From Chitinophagales bacterium (GTDB taxonomy: Bacteria > Bacteroidota > Bacteroidia > Chitinophagales > Chitinophagaceae): 64,000 nt of DNA. A program made the translations under genes and the position numbers. The notes beneath the pieces are model-generated. The model was not told the DNA's origin. It was given only the letters and a program-made list of their open reading frames with translations, and ran no database searches. Below, one piece after another: positions 44,912 to 54,711 of the stretch. Numbering within the stretch: the first letter of the stretch is position 1; each line of letters opens with the position of its first letter. Where the stretch lies: positions 153,740 through 217,739 of the forward strand of contig JAIXKI010000031.1 in assembly GCA_026936105.1 (NCBI GenBank), given 5' to 3'.

Positions 44912-47800
44912 ATGAAAAACAGTTTCTTGCTGATGGCTGTCGTAGCATTTTTCTTTTCCCATGTAGCATCAGGCCAGGCCAAACTGGTGGAAAAGGTTAC
45001 GAAGAAAGGAGACGAGATCGTCATCCCGTTTGTAAAATATGTTTTGCCCAACGGGCTCACGGTGATCGTGCATGAAGACCACAGCGACCCGGTGGTGCAT
45101 GTGGACGTGACTTATCATGTTGGGTCGGCAAGAGAAGAGATCGGTAAATCGGGCTTTGCCCATTTCTTTGAACACATGATGTTCCAGGGAAGTGATCATG
45201 TGGCCGATGAAGAACATTTCAAGATCATAACCGAAGCAGGAGGAACACTGAACGGTTCCACCAATAGGGACCGTACCAATTATTATGAGACCATACCGAG
45301 CAACCAGGTGGAGAAAGCGCTTTGGCTGGAAGCCGACCGCATGGGGTTCTTACTGGATGCAGTGACACAACAAAAATTTGAAGTGCAGAGAGCCACCGTG
45401 AAAAATGAAAGAGGGCAGAACTATGACAACCGTCCTTACGGGCTGGTCAGCGAGTACACGGCTAAGAATCTGTATCCTTATGGCCATCCTTATTCCTGGC
45501 TGACCATCGGATATATCGAAGAACTGAATAAGGTGAATGTAAACGACCTCAAGAATTTTTTTCTGCGCTGGTATGGGCCCAACAATGCCACACTCACCAT
45601 TGGAGGTGATGTGAATACAAAACAGATCCTGAAATGGGTCGAAAAATATTTTGGAGGCATTCCACGCTGCCCTGATGTAAAACCCGTGAAGCCTGAGCGG
45701 GTAGTACTGGACAAAGACCGTTATGTTAGCTATGTGGACAACTATGCAAGGACATCGCAACTGCGGTTGACCTATCCTACAGTTCCCCAATACGACAAAG
45801 ACGAAGCAGCACTGGCCTGCCTTGCCCAGGTATTAGGCGGTGGTGGAGGTTTTGGAGGATTCGGAGGAGGAGGAAACAGGAGTTCTGTTTTCTATCAATA
45901 TATCATCAAACCGCAAAAAGCTTTACAGGCAAGTGCCTTCAGTCAGCTTTCAGAACTGGCCGGTGAGTTTGCGATTTCCATCACTCCTTACCCGGGCAAG
46001 TCATTGGCCGAAATGGAAAAGCTGGTCAATGAAGCTTATACCGAATTTGAAAAGAGAGGTGTAACGGATGATGATGTTCAGAAATTTAAAAGTGCATTTG
46101 AAAACAGGGCGATCAACGGATTGGCCAGCGTATCGGGAAAAGTAAGTCAGTTAGCAGCTTTTCAAACCTATACAGGCGATCCAAACATGATACAGAAGCT
46201 TTTGAAGATGTATAATAATCTGACCAAAGAAGATGTCATGAAGGCTTATGTGAAATACATCAAAAACAAACCTCATGTTGTATTGAGTGTATTAGCCAAA
46301 GGACAGGAAAACCTGATCGCTGCTGCTGATAATTACACTATTGATCAATCACATTACAAGGCGCCCGATTACGGTTACAAAGGATTGAAATATGTAAAAG
46401 CAAAAGACAATTTTGACAGAAGCAAGATGCCCGGAAACGGTCCCAACCCGGTAGTGAAAGTTCCGGCATTCTGGAAAAAAGATCTTTCCAACGGAGCAAA
46501 AGCCATTGGAACAGAAAATACGGAAATACCCACGGTCACCATTTCCATCACCATACCCGGCGGACATTTGCTCCAGGCCAATGATATGTCGAAAGTTGGG
46601 CTGGCAAATTTATTTGCCCGAATGATGAATGAGGATACTAAAAACTATTCGGCAGAACAATTTTCGGAAGAACTTCAAAAACTGGGAAGCTCAGTGAATG
46701 TTAGCAGCGGTAAAGACGCAATCTCATTCAGTGTACAGACTTTGAAAAAGAACCTGGATAAAACCCTGGCGCTTCTTGAAGAAAGAATGCTTCATCCTAA
46801 GTTTACCGAAGAACCTTTCGACCGTATCAAGAGGCAAACCATGGAAGGCTTCAAGAACATGAAATCACAACCGGCGGCTGTTGCCAGCAATGTGATCGCA
46901 AAGATCAACTACGGTCCGGATAATATCCTGGGAGTAAGCGCCGGGGGTTCTGAAACCACTATACCCAATATCACCTTGGCCGACATCCAGCACTACTACG
47001 ACAACTACATGACTTCGGAAGGGGCAAAAGTGGTTGTGGTAGGTGATATTAAAGAAAAAGAGATTCTGCCGAAGCTTGCTTTCCTCGATAAACTTCCGAG
47101 AAAGAAAATCGAATTGCCTGAAGTGGCTGCCACTCCGATCCCCAATGATCAATCCAGGATCTATATCGTTGACATACCCAAAGCGGCGCAGACAGAATTC
47201 AGGGTGGGTTACAATACCGGATTGAAATATGATGCCACGGGTGAATTCTACAAAGCGGGTTTGATGAATTATGTTTTAGGCGGAGCCTTCAATAGCAGGC
47301 TGAACCTGAACCTGCGTGAAGACAAAGGATGGACCTATGGCGCCCGTTCATCATTCAGCGGTGATGAATACGACGGTGATTTTGAATTCAGCTCGGGAAT
47401 TAAAGCAGATGCAACCGACAGTGCACTGGTGCAGGTGGTGAAAGAATTAAAAGACTATGCTTCCGGTGGCATCACCAATGATGAACTTGCTTTTATGAAA
47501 AGCGCCATCGGACAAAGGGATGCACTGCGCTATGAAACAGGAATGCAAAAAGCAGGATTCATCCGTACTATTCTTGATTATGATCTTCCTGCCAATTACA
47601 CGGAGATACAGCAGGACATTCTGAAAAAAATTTCGAAAAAAGAAATTGATGCCCTGTCAAGAAAATATATTGACGTTTCCAAACTCAATATGTTACTGGT
47701 CGGCGATAAAGCCAGAATCCTTCCGGAACTTCAGAAACTCGGCTATCCGATCGTGGAGCTGGATGTACAGGGAGTTCCTGTAGAGAAAAGAGCTTTTTAA
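44912..47800 (+). CDS. M16-family zinc metallopeptidase, two-domain fused form
   Basis: 962 residues with a signal peptide (LLMAVVAFFFSHVASGQ). The first half is an active pitrilysin-type domain with the inverted zinc motif H84-F-F-E87-H88. The second half (about 515-962) is a second M16 domain without HxxEH, so the protein joins the active and inactive halves usually found as two subunits. A flexible glycine-rich loop (LGGGGGFGGFGGGG) lies near residue 315. It should cut peptides in the periplasm. Repeat copy 3 follows. Confidence 0.93.
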   Translation: MKNSFLLMAVVAFFFSHVASGQAKLVEKVTKKGDEIVIPFVKYVLPNGLTVIVHEDHSDPVVHVDVTYHVGSAREEIGKSGFAHFFEHMMFQGSDHVADEEHFKIITEAGGTLNGSTNRDRTNYYETIPSNQVEKALWLEADRMGFLLDAVTQQKFEVQRATVKNERGQNYDNRPYGLVSEYTAKNLYPYGHPYSWLTIGYIEELNKVNVNDLKNFFLRWYGPNNATLTIGGDVNTKQILKWVEKYFGGIPRCPDVKPVKPERVVLDKDRYVSYVDNYARTSQLRLTYPTVPQYDKDEAALACLAQVLGGGGGFGGFGGGGNRSSVFYQYIIKPQKALQASAFSQLSELAGEFAISITPYPGKSLAEMEKLVNEAYTEFEKRGVTDDDVQKFKSAFENRAINGLASVSGKVSQLAAFQTYTGDPNMIQKLLKMYNNLTKEDVMKAYVKYIKNKPHVVLSVLAKGQENLIAAADNYTIDQSHYKAPDYGYKGLKYVKAKDNFDRSKMPGNGPNPVVKVPAFWKKDLSNGAKAIGTENTEIPTVTISITIPGGHLLQANDMSKVGLANLFARMMNEDTKNYSAEQFSEELQKLGSSVNVSSGKDAISFSVQTLKKNLDKTLALLEERMLHPKFTEEPFDRIKRQTMEGFKNMKSQPAAVASNVIAKINYGPDNILGVSAGGSETTIPNITLADIQHYYDNYMTSEGAKVVVVGDIKEKEILPKLAFLDKLPRKKIELPEVAATPIPNDQSRIYIVDIPKAAQTEFRVGYNTGLKYDATGEFYKAGLMNYVLGGAFNSRLNLNLREDKGWTYGARSSFSGDEYDGDFEFSSGIKADATDSALVQVVKELKDYASGGITNDELAFMKSAIGQRDALRYETGMQKAGFIRTILDYDLPANYTEIQQDILKKISKKEIDALSRKYIDVSKLNMLLVGDKARILPELQKLGYPIVELDVQGVPVEKRAF

Positions 47801-47820
47801 AAAGTTTAGATGAATAAGAA

Positions 47821-47938
47821 AGAGGCTGACTTAAGAGTTAAGGTAGCCTCTTTTTTATCCATATTTCTCTGCGAATAGGTTATCGTTTATACGATCGGAG
47901 AAGTGAATTTTTACTTCTGATACAGCTCCTTTTTATTA
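47821..47938 (+). repeat. Interspersed hairpin-rich repeat, copy 3 (short)
   Basis: About 118 bp. It holds the terminator hairpin GAGGCT / AGCCTC plus T run (47822-47857), AATAGGTTATCG, the palindromic ATCGTTTATACGAT unit and AGAAGTGAATTTTTACTTCT, then a TGATACAGC tail. It lacks the GAGGAACGAAGCGATC units of copies 1 and 2. It lies between the convergent M16 and M14 peptidase genes. Confidence 0.85.
47822..47857 (+). terminator. Terminator hairpin of repeat copy 3
   Basis: GAGGCT (47822-47827) pairs with AGCCTC (47845-47850) and a T run follows. It lies 21 bases after the M16 peptidase stop. Confidence 0.75.
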
Positions 47939-47957
47939 TAGCAATTATGTAAAAGAA

Positions 47958-50696
47958 TTATTTTCTGTTATAAAGCTGGTTAAACAGGAATTTAAAAGTT
48001 CCGTGAGATTGCGCTCTGAATGTTATCTCCGGGCCGAAAGCAAAGAACTTACCTTTTCCGAGCGTGGCTTCAAAGGCGGCAACTCCATCTTTAATATAGT
48101 TCTGCCCCCATGCCCATCCGCTTCGCAGCAGGTCTCCATCACCAAACCATACCAAAGGTTTCACATCATCTGCTCCCGGTAGTATTTTGAACACAGGGCT
48201 GTTGTCGAAGATCAGGTCTGTTTTACCGGCCATTCCCCAGCAGGCAGGATCGCTGACATTCACTTCCGCTTCCAGTACACTGGTAGGGATATAATACTTA
48301 TCACTGGCCACTGGTTTTTCCTTTCCTGAATTATCTATTGTCAGCAAAGCATTTTTTACCGGCAACCCGAAATGATAGGCAAGGTTTGTATTATTGCCAA
48401 CAGTAATGATATGGCCTCCGTTTTCAACAAATTTTTTCAACTGGGGGATTGACTTATCGGGTGTGATCCTGCCCAGCATGGAAACATACTGTTGCGGTAT
48501 ATCTTCAGGCTTAGGCTCAGGGAAATTGAAAAATCCGCTAAATCCTGAAGGAGCCTGTGTTCTAGGCTGAGGAATGCCATCATCAATGAACAGTATGGCA
48601 TCATATTTTGTATTAAGGTCTCCCTTATCTATCTCCTGCGGATAAATGACCGAGTATTTAAAATGAAACTGCTCCAGCAGCCAACGCACCCAGCCCGAAG
48701 GAATGGAACCTCCATAACGATCGAACAGCGCTATCCTTGAAGGCAAAATATTTTCAGAGCCTGCAGGAATCGAAACAGCAGGTGTAACAGTAACTCCCCA
48801 TTTCGCAGCAGATTCACTTAATATTTTAAAACCATTTTCAGGAACATAAAAGGAACCTGCGGGAACATCTTCGGTTGCGGAAGTGATCCTTTTGATCTTT
48901 ATGCCTGCATTCAAAAGATCATTCGCCACGATAAATGAATTATTCACCGCTGCATTCAGGAAATATCCTTTGGATGATCTCTTCACGTTGGTGCCGGGAG
49001 GTGATTGAATTTCTCCGTAAGGAACCTGGTCAAAAGGCCCGTCAAAGCCGTTAAGAATCCTGTCAAACTTCACTCCCATTTGATAGGCAAGTGTCCATCC
49101 TGCCGCATCATAAGGGCGAATGGGAGGGCCGCCCGGATATTGAAAGTCGTTTCTGTAATTCTGAGGTTCAAACATATCCAGAACAAAAGGACGGAATGCC
49201 TGGTTGGTTTTTACTACGTAGCTACCGGCGGGATAAGTTTTGTTTTCAACATTGAACGAAGCATTTGCCTTGTACACTTTGATTCCTGATTTGATCAGTG
49301 CATTGATGAACTTAACCGCTGTAGGAAAATCAGTCTGATCCGAAGGGATGATGTATCCTCTCGGGTCACGAAGTGAAGAATCTCTCAATACCTTGTCAAA
49401 ATATTTCAAAGGCACTTTGGGCTCCCCGAAAGAAGGAGCCGGTTTCTTTTCAATCCCTTTTGCCACATCCTCATTATAAACCTTTTTTACTTTTTCAATT
49501 TCACGGGGCACTATCGTCCAGTTGTCCTGATTTCCTTTTGCAATGGAGTTCTTCCCCATGATGTAAATATTCTCCAGCAGCCGTTTGGCCATCATTTGTG
49601 CATAATCCAAAATGGCATAGTTAAGAGAAAGGGAGTAATCTATTGACTGTTTCATGTGCCACTTCTGAGGGAGCACCGGAAAGGGTGTGTTGTTATCAGC
49701 AATAAGCCGGTCGGGAACAAAGGGAACTGATGAAGGTGTAGGGCTTCCGATTATTTCCGTCAGTATGCCGATCATGTTGTGGAAATAGGGCGTGGTCCTC
49801 AACCCTCCGTTCCACCAGGTATTGAAACTGGATCCACCAAGTCGGGTATATCCCGGCTTGCCTTCTTTATTCAGCCTGTTGATCATTGCGGTTCCCACAC
49901 CGTCAAGGCCTGTTACCAGCAAGGGATCATATACATAATTAAAAGGGTCACGGTACGGAGGGCCGGCCAAAACCGATCCGTCAGGACCTGCCTGGTGATG
50001 GTTGTAAACAATCTGCGGCATCCATTCCACATACAATTGCCGTGAAATATTTTCTGACTCTTTCATGTTGTTCATATAAAAATCCCGGTTGTTATCATGA
50101 CCGATATATTTATTATACACTACGGGTAGCCTCAGGTTTCTTTTCAGTGTATCGGCAGGCCTCATGTACCAGTCTGCCGTCAGTTCCAGTCCGTCGGGGT
50201 TCACCTCGCATAATAATATGATCACATTATTCAATATGGAAAGCGTCTCCTCATCATTTGAACTTAACAGTTTATAATACAAAGCAACCAGTTCCTGAGA
50301 GGGAACGGTTTCTGTGGCATGCAATCCGCCATCAATCCATACCACAGGTTTTCCTTCCTGCTCCAGTTGTTTTGCTTCGGCATCAGAGATCCCGGCCCTG
50401 GCCAGCTTCTGTGAAATTTCTTTATAACGGGCAATATTTTTCAGATTCTGCGGGGAAGAAACAATTGCCATATACATGGTGCGTCCTTCTTCCGTCTTGC
50501 CGATATCCTGCAAGATCGTCCTGTTGGAATTTTTTGCCAGTTCCTTGAAATACTTTTCAAACTGAGTGTAGTTCACAAGATGATAATCCTGCCCGATGTC
50601 AAATCCGAAAAATTCTTTGGGCGATGGAAGCTTTTGTGCAACAACAAAGGTGATGGACAAAAAGAGAACCGTAAAAAATGAAATAAGTTTTTTCAT
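47958..50696 (-). CDS. M14-family zinc carboxypeptidase (exported)
   Basis: 912 residues with a signal peptide (LISFFTVLFLSITFVVAQ). The zinc ligands H126 and E129 appear in GGLHATETVPSQEL, and the later segments NPDGLEL and QIVYNHHQAGPDG supply the substrate arginine region and third ligand. The long C-terminal part (about 400-912) includes a ThuA- or GATase-like stretch (AILFIDDGIPQ, GGHIITVGNNT) and a beta-rich end. Very long M14 proteins with extra domains of this shape are common in Bacteroidota. Substrate specificity is unknown. Confidence 0.88.
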   Translation of the reverse strand: MKKLISFFTVLFLSITFVVAQKLPSPKEFFGFDIGQDYHLVNYTQFEKYFKELAKNSNRTILQDIGKTEEGRTMYMAIVSSPQNLKNIARYKEISQKLARAGISDAEAKQLEQEGKPVVWIDGGLHATETVPSQELVALYYKLLSSNDEETLSILNNVIILLCEVNPDGLELTADWYMRPADTLKRNLRLPVVYNKYIGHDNNRDFYMNNMKESENISRQLYVEWMPQIVYNHHQAGPDGSVLAGPPYRDPFNYVYDPLLVTGLDGVGTAMINRLNKEGKPGYTRLGGSSFNTWWNGGLRTTPYFHNMIGILTEIIGSPTPSSVPFVPDRLIADNNTPFPVLPQKWHMKQSIDYSLSLNYAILDYAQMMAKRLLENIYIMGKNSIAKGNQDNWTIVPREIEKVKKVYNEDVAKGIEKKPAPSFGEPKVPLKYFDKVLRDSSLRDPRGYIIPSDQTDFPTAVKFINALIKSGIKVYKANASFNVENKTYPAGSYVVKTNQAFRPFVLDMFEPQNYRNDFQYPGGPPIRPYDAAGWTLAYQMGVKFDRILNGFDGPFDQVPYGEIQSPPGTNVKRSSKGYFLNAAVNNSFIVANDLLNAGIKIKRITSATEDVPAGSFYVPENGFKILSESAAKWGVTVTPAVSIPAGSENILPSRIALFDRYGGSIPSGWVRWLLEQFHFKYSVIYPQEIDKGDLNTKYDAILFIDDGIPQPRTQAPSGFSGFFNFPEPKPEDIPQQYVSMLGRITPDKSIPQLKKFVENGGHIITVGNNTNLAYHFGLPVKNALLTIDNSGKEKPVASDKYYIPTSVLEAEVNVSDPACWGMAGKTDLIFDNSPVFKILPGADDVKPLVWFGDGDLLRSGWAWGQNYIKDGVAAFEATLGKGKFFAFGPEITFRAQSHGTFKFLFNQLYNRK

Positions 50697-50976
50697 GCGT
50701 TGAATTTAATGATCTGATAAATAATGTGGTTATACGTAAAAACGAATTTAAAGCATTGTTGTGATAGCATTTTCTGTTACAGCTCAATCTTCCGGATGCA
50801 CACAACTAATTTCCGAGAATCTATTTCCATTATTTTATTTGATAAGAGAGCGTGTTCAAATATAAACTTTTCAATATCTGAAAAGGATATTCAGTTTATA
50901 ACTCCAGGATTTTTGAGAGAAAGCAGGAATGGAATTTTCGTATTGTCTGTTTCAGGATGAAGCAAGAAGCAAACGA
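50697..50976. other. Upstream region of the M14 peptidase gene
   Basis: 280 bp of AT-rich DNA with no supported gene. Short frames on the plus strand lack signal peptides or starts with context. It should hold the minus-strand promoter of the M14 gene, but no clear TAnnTTTG box was found. The efflux operon terminator lies at its right edge. Confidence 0.4.
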
Positions 50977-51010
50977 AAAGAGGCCGGTCCATTTTAGAAC
51001 CAGCCTCTTT
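50977..51010 (-). terminator. Terminator of the efflux operon
   Basis: Twelve-base arms (50977-50988 with 50999-51010) pair at eleven positions, with A and T runs at the two ends. It lies about 110 bases after the RND pump stop on the minus strand. It is bidirectional in form. Confidence 0.7.
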
Positions 51011-51120
51011 TATTTCACCAAAACCCCGCCTGCGATTGATAACCGACAGGCATTAACAGACAGTATTGAAAAAATTGGTTGCAGTAATAAGACAAGCGCC
51101 TTTTCAAAATTGCTGCATGG

Positions 51121-54100
51121 TTATGAAACTGTTTTTAATTTTCCCATCCAGACGGGTTTACCCTGGATTTTCCGCACCAGGAACATGATCCCGACAAAGA
51201 GGAAGAACAAGGGGCCCAGGAATCCGAGCAGGGCCACATATCTTGTTCCGTAAAATTTTTCCATCGGCCTTCTCAGCCTGTGGCCGATCAGGTACATGCT
51301 CGGCACCATCACCAGCGTCAGGAAAAATGAAAAGATCAGCCCGAAGATGATTGTCCAGCTCAGCGGGCCCCAGAATACCACTGTATCGCCGCCAAAGAAG
51401 ATCTTTGGATTCAGGTGCTGGAACAAGGTAACAAAATTGATGTTCAAACCTACTGCCAGCGGTATCAATCCCAGCACAGTTGCCAATGCTGTCAGCAATA
51501 CGGGAATGATACGGATCTTCCCGGCTTGTATCGCTGCTTCCCTGGTACGTAGTCCACGATTTCGCAATTCATCGGTAAATTCAATTAACAGGATCCCGTT
51601 CTTGACCACAATACCTGCAAGGCCCACAATTCCCACGCTGATCATGATGGAAGGCATGGTCATGCCGGTAATGGCATAACCAAGGAACACCCCGATGACA
51701 GAAAAGAAAATTTCAGTAAGTACAATGAACGGCTTGCTCAGGCTGTTGAATTGCAGAACTAGTATCAGAAAGATCAGCAGTAAAGCTATGATCAAAGACC
51801 GGCCAAGGAATGAAAGTGTCTCTGCTTCCTGTTCACTTTGTCCTGATAATTTGATCGTCACATCAGAAGGAATCCTTGATCTGGATTTGAAATCAGCTAT
51901 CTTAAAACCAAGCTCTTTGTTAATGCCGGTTACTCTGGACATATCCAGCACATTGGATTGCAACTGGATCGTCCGTTTTTCATTTTTCCTGTTGATAGCT
52001 CCTGCCGTGCTGGTGTACTCCACTTTTGCAATGGCATTCAGCGGAACCTGTTTCACCGCCATGGTATTAAAATCACGGAAGGTGATCCGCATGTTCATCA
52101 GGTCGGTAATATTATTCCGTACCAGATCGGTGTAGCGCAACTGAATTTTGTACTCATCTTCTCCCTGTTTCAGTTTGCTCACTTCTTTTCCAAATACAGC
52201 GGTGCGCAGATACATTCCCACCTGTGCCGTACTCAACCCTTCTCTCAATGCCCTTTCCCTGTCCACACTGATGGTGATCTCTGGGTTATTCAGGTCCACA
52301 TCCATTGTCAGCTTTTCTATTCCGTCCACTTTGTTTGTGTCCAGATAGTTTTTAAGATCGGTTGCTACTGCAGCAATTTCCTGGAAATCATCTCCGGCAA
52401 TTTCTATATTGACCGGCGGATCAGTCGGCGGGCCGTTGTCTTCTTTATTTACAGTGATTTCTGCCCCGGGAATTCCTTTCATGGCTTTACGGATCTGGTT
52501 CAGGTAATCACTGGTGTTTACGCCATGGCGTTTTTCAAATTCAACAAAAGAAACCTGGATACGGCCGAGATTCGGCTGAATACTTTTGTTCTGGTCTCTC
52601 GGGTTATTAGCTCCCAATGCCACATTGGAAATGATACTTTCTACAACGGACCCCGGTTGGCCCGGATTTTCTTTCTCCAAAACTTTATAAACTTTCTTTT
52701 CCAATACACCCGTCACTGAATCGGTGTAGCTCACACTTGTTCCAACAGGTAATTTCAAATAGACATAAATGAAATTCGGGTCTCCGTCAGGGAAGAAAGG
52801 CTTGGGGTTGTTTCTTAATACCAGGAGCAGTACCGAAACAAAAAACAATACAAACAAATAGATCAGCAATCTCACCGGCCTTGCTTTGTACAATGCCCAG
52901 CGTAATAGTTTTTCATATTGCTTCATCAGCATAGGCAGCAGGTGATTCTGGAACCAATGAATGGCGTCACGCAGAATGAAAACATTCAGTATTGCCGCCA
53001 GCGAAATAAAAATCAGGAAATTTCCAAAGCCATGCCAGCCGGCAAAATTCAGGATGATACCTGCTATAATGAAAAACCAGAACCACCATCTTTTGAACAG
53101 ATGCATTTTCGGTTTTTCAAATTCTTTCCCTTCCGGTTTCATGAAGCTCACCGCAAAAACAGGGTTGATGAGAAATGCCACGATCAGTGATGCCGTCAAT
53201 GTCAATATCAGCATTGTGGGCAGATAGATCATAAATTTCCCGATAAGCCCGGTCCATAATAATAGCGGAAAGAAAGGAGCTAACGTGGTCAATGTTCCTG
53301 AAAACACCGGCATGAATATTTCTCCTGCAGCCATCTTTGCCGCCCGTTCTATCGGCACTTTGCCGTTGGCATAAATGCGGTGCGTGTTTTCAATGACTAC
53401 AATGGCATCATCCACTATGATCCCAAGTCCGAATAGCAGAGCAAACAATACAATAAAATTGAGTGTAACGGATGTGCCTACCACAAAATCTGCCACTGGT
53501 AAAAAGAGAAACGCCACAAATACACTGAGCGGCACACTTAGCGCCACAAAGAATGCATTGGTTACTCCCATAAAAAACATCAGCACCAGCAACACCAGAA
53601 TAAATCCGATCACAATAGTATTGACCAGGTCATTGAAAGATGTTTTGGTTTGCCTGCTCTGATCACCTGTGAAATCCACCCGCAGGTCAGCAGGCAGATC
53701 GTTCTTTGCTTTCATATCAGCCACAATCGCCTTGATCTGATCTGCTGCATCAATGAGATTTTCACCCGTACGCTTGATGATATTCAGCGTCACCACATTC
53801 TTGCCATTCAACCTTGCATAGCTGTCTCTTTCTTTTACCGTATCTTTTATTTGTGCAATATCCCTGAGATAAACAATCGCATTTGCCTGGCTTCCTTTCA
53901 CTACAATGTTTTGCATGTCAACAGGTGTGGTAAACTGCCCTCTCACGGTCAGGTTTCTCTTCATATTCCCCACTTCTATCTGCCCGCCGCTGATATCATG
54001 GTTTTCCCTCGAGATCGAATTTTCAATATCATCAAAAGTGACTTTGGCGCTTTGCATTTTAAAAGGATCCACATTCACCTGTATCTCTCTTTCCGGAGCT

Positions 54101-54675
54101 CCGACTATATCTGCACGGCTGATCTCCTTTAATTCCTCAAACCGATCCTGCATTTTGTCGGCAAACTGTTTCAGTTTAATCCCATCATAGTCGCCGCTTA
54201 TATTCACAAACATGATCGGAATCTCACTGATGGAAAATTCCTGCACATCCGGTTGAGAAGTCAGGTCATTCGGAAGATCGGACATTGCTTTATCCACCGC
54301 ATCTTTTACTTTCTGGTGAGCCACATCATTCTTTACATCGGTGCTGAACTCAACGACAATGAGTGAATAATCCTGTTGGGAAATAGATTGTACTTTATTC
54401 ACCTTGGCTCCGCTGATACCCTTTATCTGTTTTTCAAGAGGGCGGGTAACCAGGTTCTCAATATCTTTGGGAGAATTGCCGACATACACCGTAGTAACGG
54501 AAATGGTGGGAACCACCACATCGGGAAATTGTTCTTTGGGTAATGTGACGAATTTATAAAAACCAAATAAAGTAATAATGATCGTAATGATATAAATAGC
54601 CGTACGGTTATCCACCACCCAACTGGTTGGTTTAAACTGCTTGAAATTTCCCTTAATTCCTTCCCATGCTTTCAT
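51121..54675 (-). CDS. RND efflux pump inner-membrane transporter
   Basis: 1184 residues, an AcrB/MexB-like proton antiporter. Helix 1 is preceded by the amphipathic start and followed by the porter domain (about 50-340). Helix 4 carries the proton-relay pair D422-D423 in GLGIIVDDAIVV. The protein is about 130 residues longer than AcrB. Two extra hydrophobic segments (FWFFIIAGIILNFAGW and FLIFISLAAILNVFIL) lie between helices 6 and 7, and one more follows helix 12 near the C-terminus. It works with the adaptor (36 bases upstream) and TolC-like channel of the same operon. Substrates are unknown. Confidence 0.92.
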   Translation of the reverse strand: MKAWEGIKGNFKQFKPTSWVVDNRTAIYIITIIITLFGFYKFVTLPKEQFPDVVVPTISVTTVYVGNSPKDIENLVTRPLEKQIKGISGAKVNKVQSISQQDYSLIVVEFSTDVKNDVAHQKVKDAVDKAMSDLPNDLTSQPDVQEFSISEIPIMFVNISGDYDGIKLKQFADKMQDRFEELKEISRADIVGAPEREIQVNVDPFKMQSAKVTFDDIENSISRENHDISGGQIEVGNMKRNLTVRGQFTTPVDMQNIVVKGSQANAIVYLRDIAQIKDTVKERDSYARLNGKNVVTLNIIKRTGENLIDAADQIKAIVADMKAKNDLPADLRVDFTGDQSRQTKTSFNDLVNTIVIGFILVLLVLMFFMGVTNAFFVALSVPLSVFVAFLFLPVADFVVGTSVTLNFIVLFALLFGLGIIVDDAIVVIENTHRIYANGKVPIERAAKMAAGEIFMPVFSGTLTTLAPFFPLLLWTGLIGKFMIYLPTMLILTLTASLIVAFLINPVFAVSFMKPEGKEFEKPKMHLFKRWWFWFFIIAGIILNFAGWHGFGNFLIFISLAAILNVFILRDAIHWFQNHLLPMLMKQYEKLLRWALYKARPVRLLIYLFVLFFVSVLLLVLRNNPKPFFPDGDPNFIYVYLKLPVGTSVSYTDSVTGVLEKKVYKVLEKENPGQPGSVVESIISNVALGANNPRDQNKSIQPNLGRIQVSFVEFEKRHGVNTSDYLNQIRKAMKGIPGAEITVNKEDNGPPTDPPVNIEIAGDDFQEIAAVATDLKNYLDTNKVDGIEKLTMDVDLNNPEITISVDRERALREGLSTAQVGMYLRTAVFGKEVSKLKQGEDEYKIQLRYTDLVRNNITDLMNMRITFRDFNTMAVKQVPLNAIAKVEYTSTAGAINRKNEKRTIQLQSNVLDMSRVTGINKELGFKIADFKSRSRIPSDVTIKLSGQSEQEAETLSFLGRSLIIALLLIFLILVLQFNSLSKPFIVLTEIFFSVIGVFLGYAITGMTMPSIMISVGIVGLAGIVVKNGILLIEFTDELRNRGLRTREAAIQAGKIRIIPVLLTALATVLGLIPLAVGLNINFVTLFQHLNPKIFFGGDTVVFWGPLSWTIIFGLIFSFFLTLVMVPSMYLIGHRLRRPMEKFYGTRYVALLGFLGPLFFLFVGIMFLVRKIQGKPVWMGKLKTVS

Positions 54676-54711
54676 AAAATAGTTTTGACCTTGTTTTTTC
54701 TGATCTTTTTT

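Noticed and set aside
50957-51253. 98-codon plus-strand frame after the M14 upstream region
   Set aside because: It spans the efflux operon terminator and the 3' end of the RND gene. No signal peptide or domain.
51695-52719. Long plus-strand frames opposite the RND pump gene
   Set aside because: The RND frame is certain from motifs and length. The opposite frames lack any recognisable domain.
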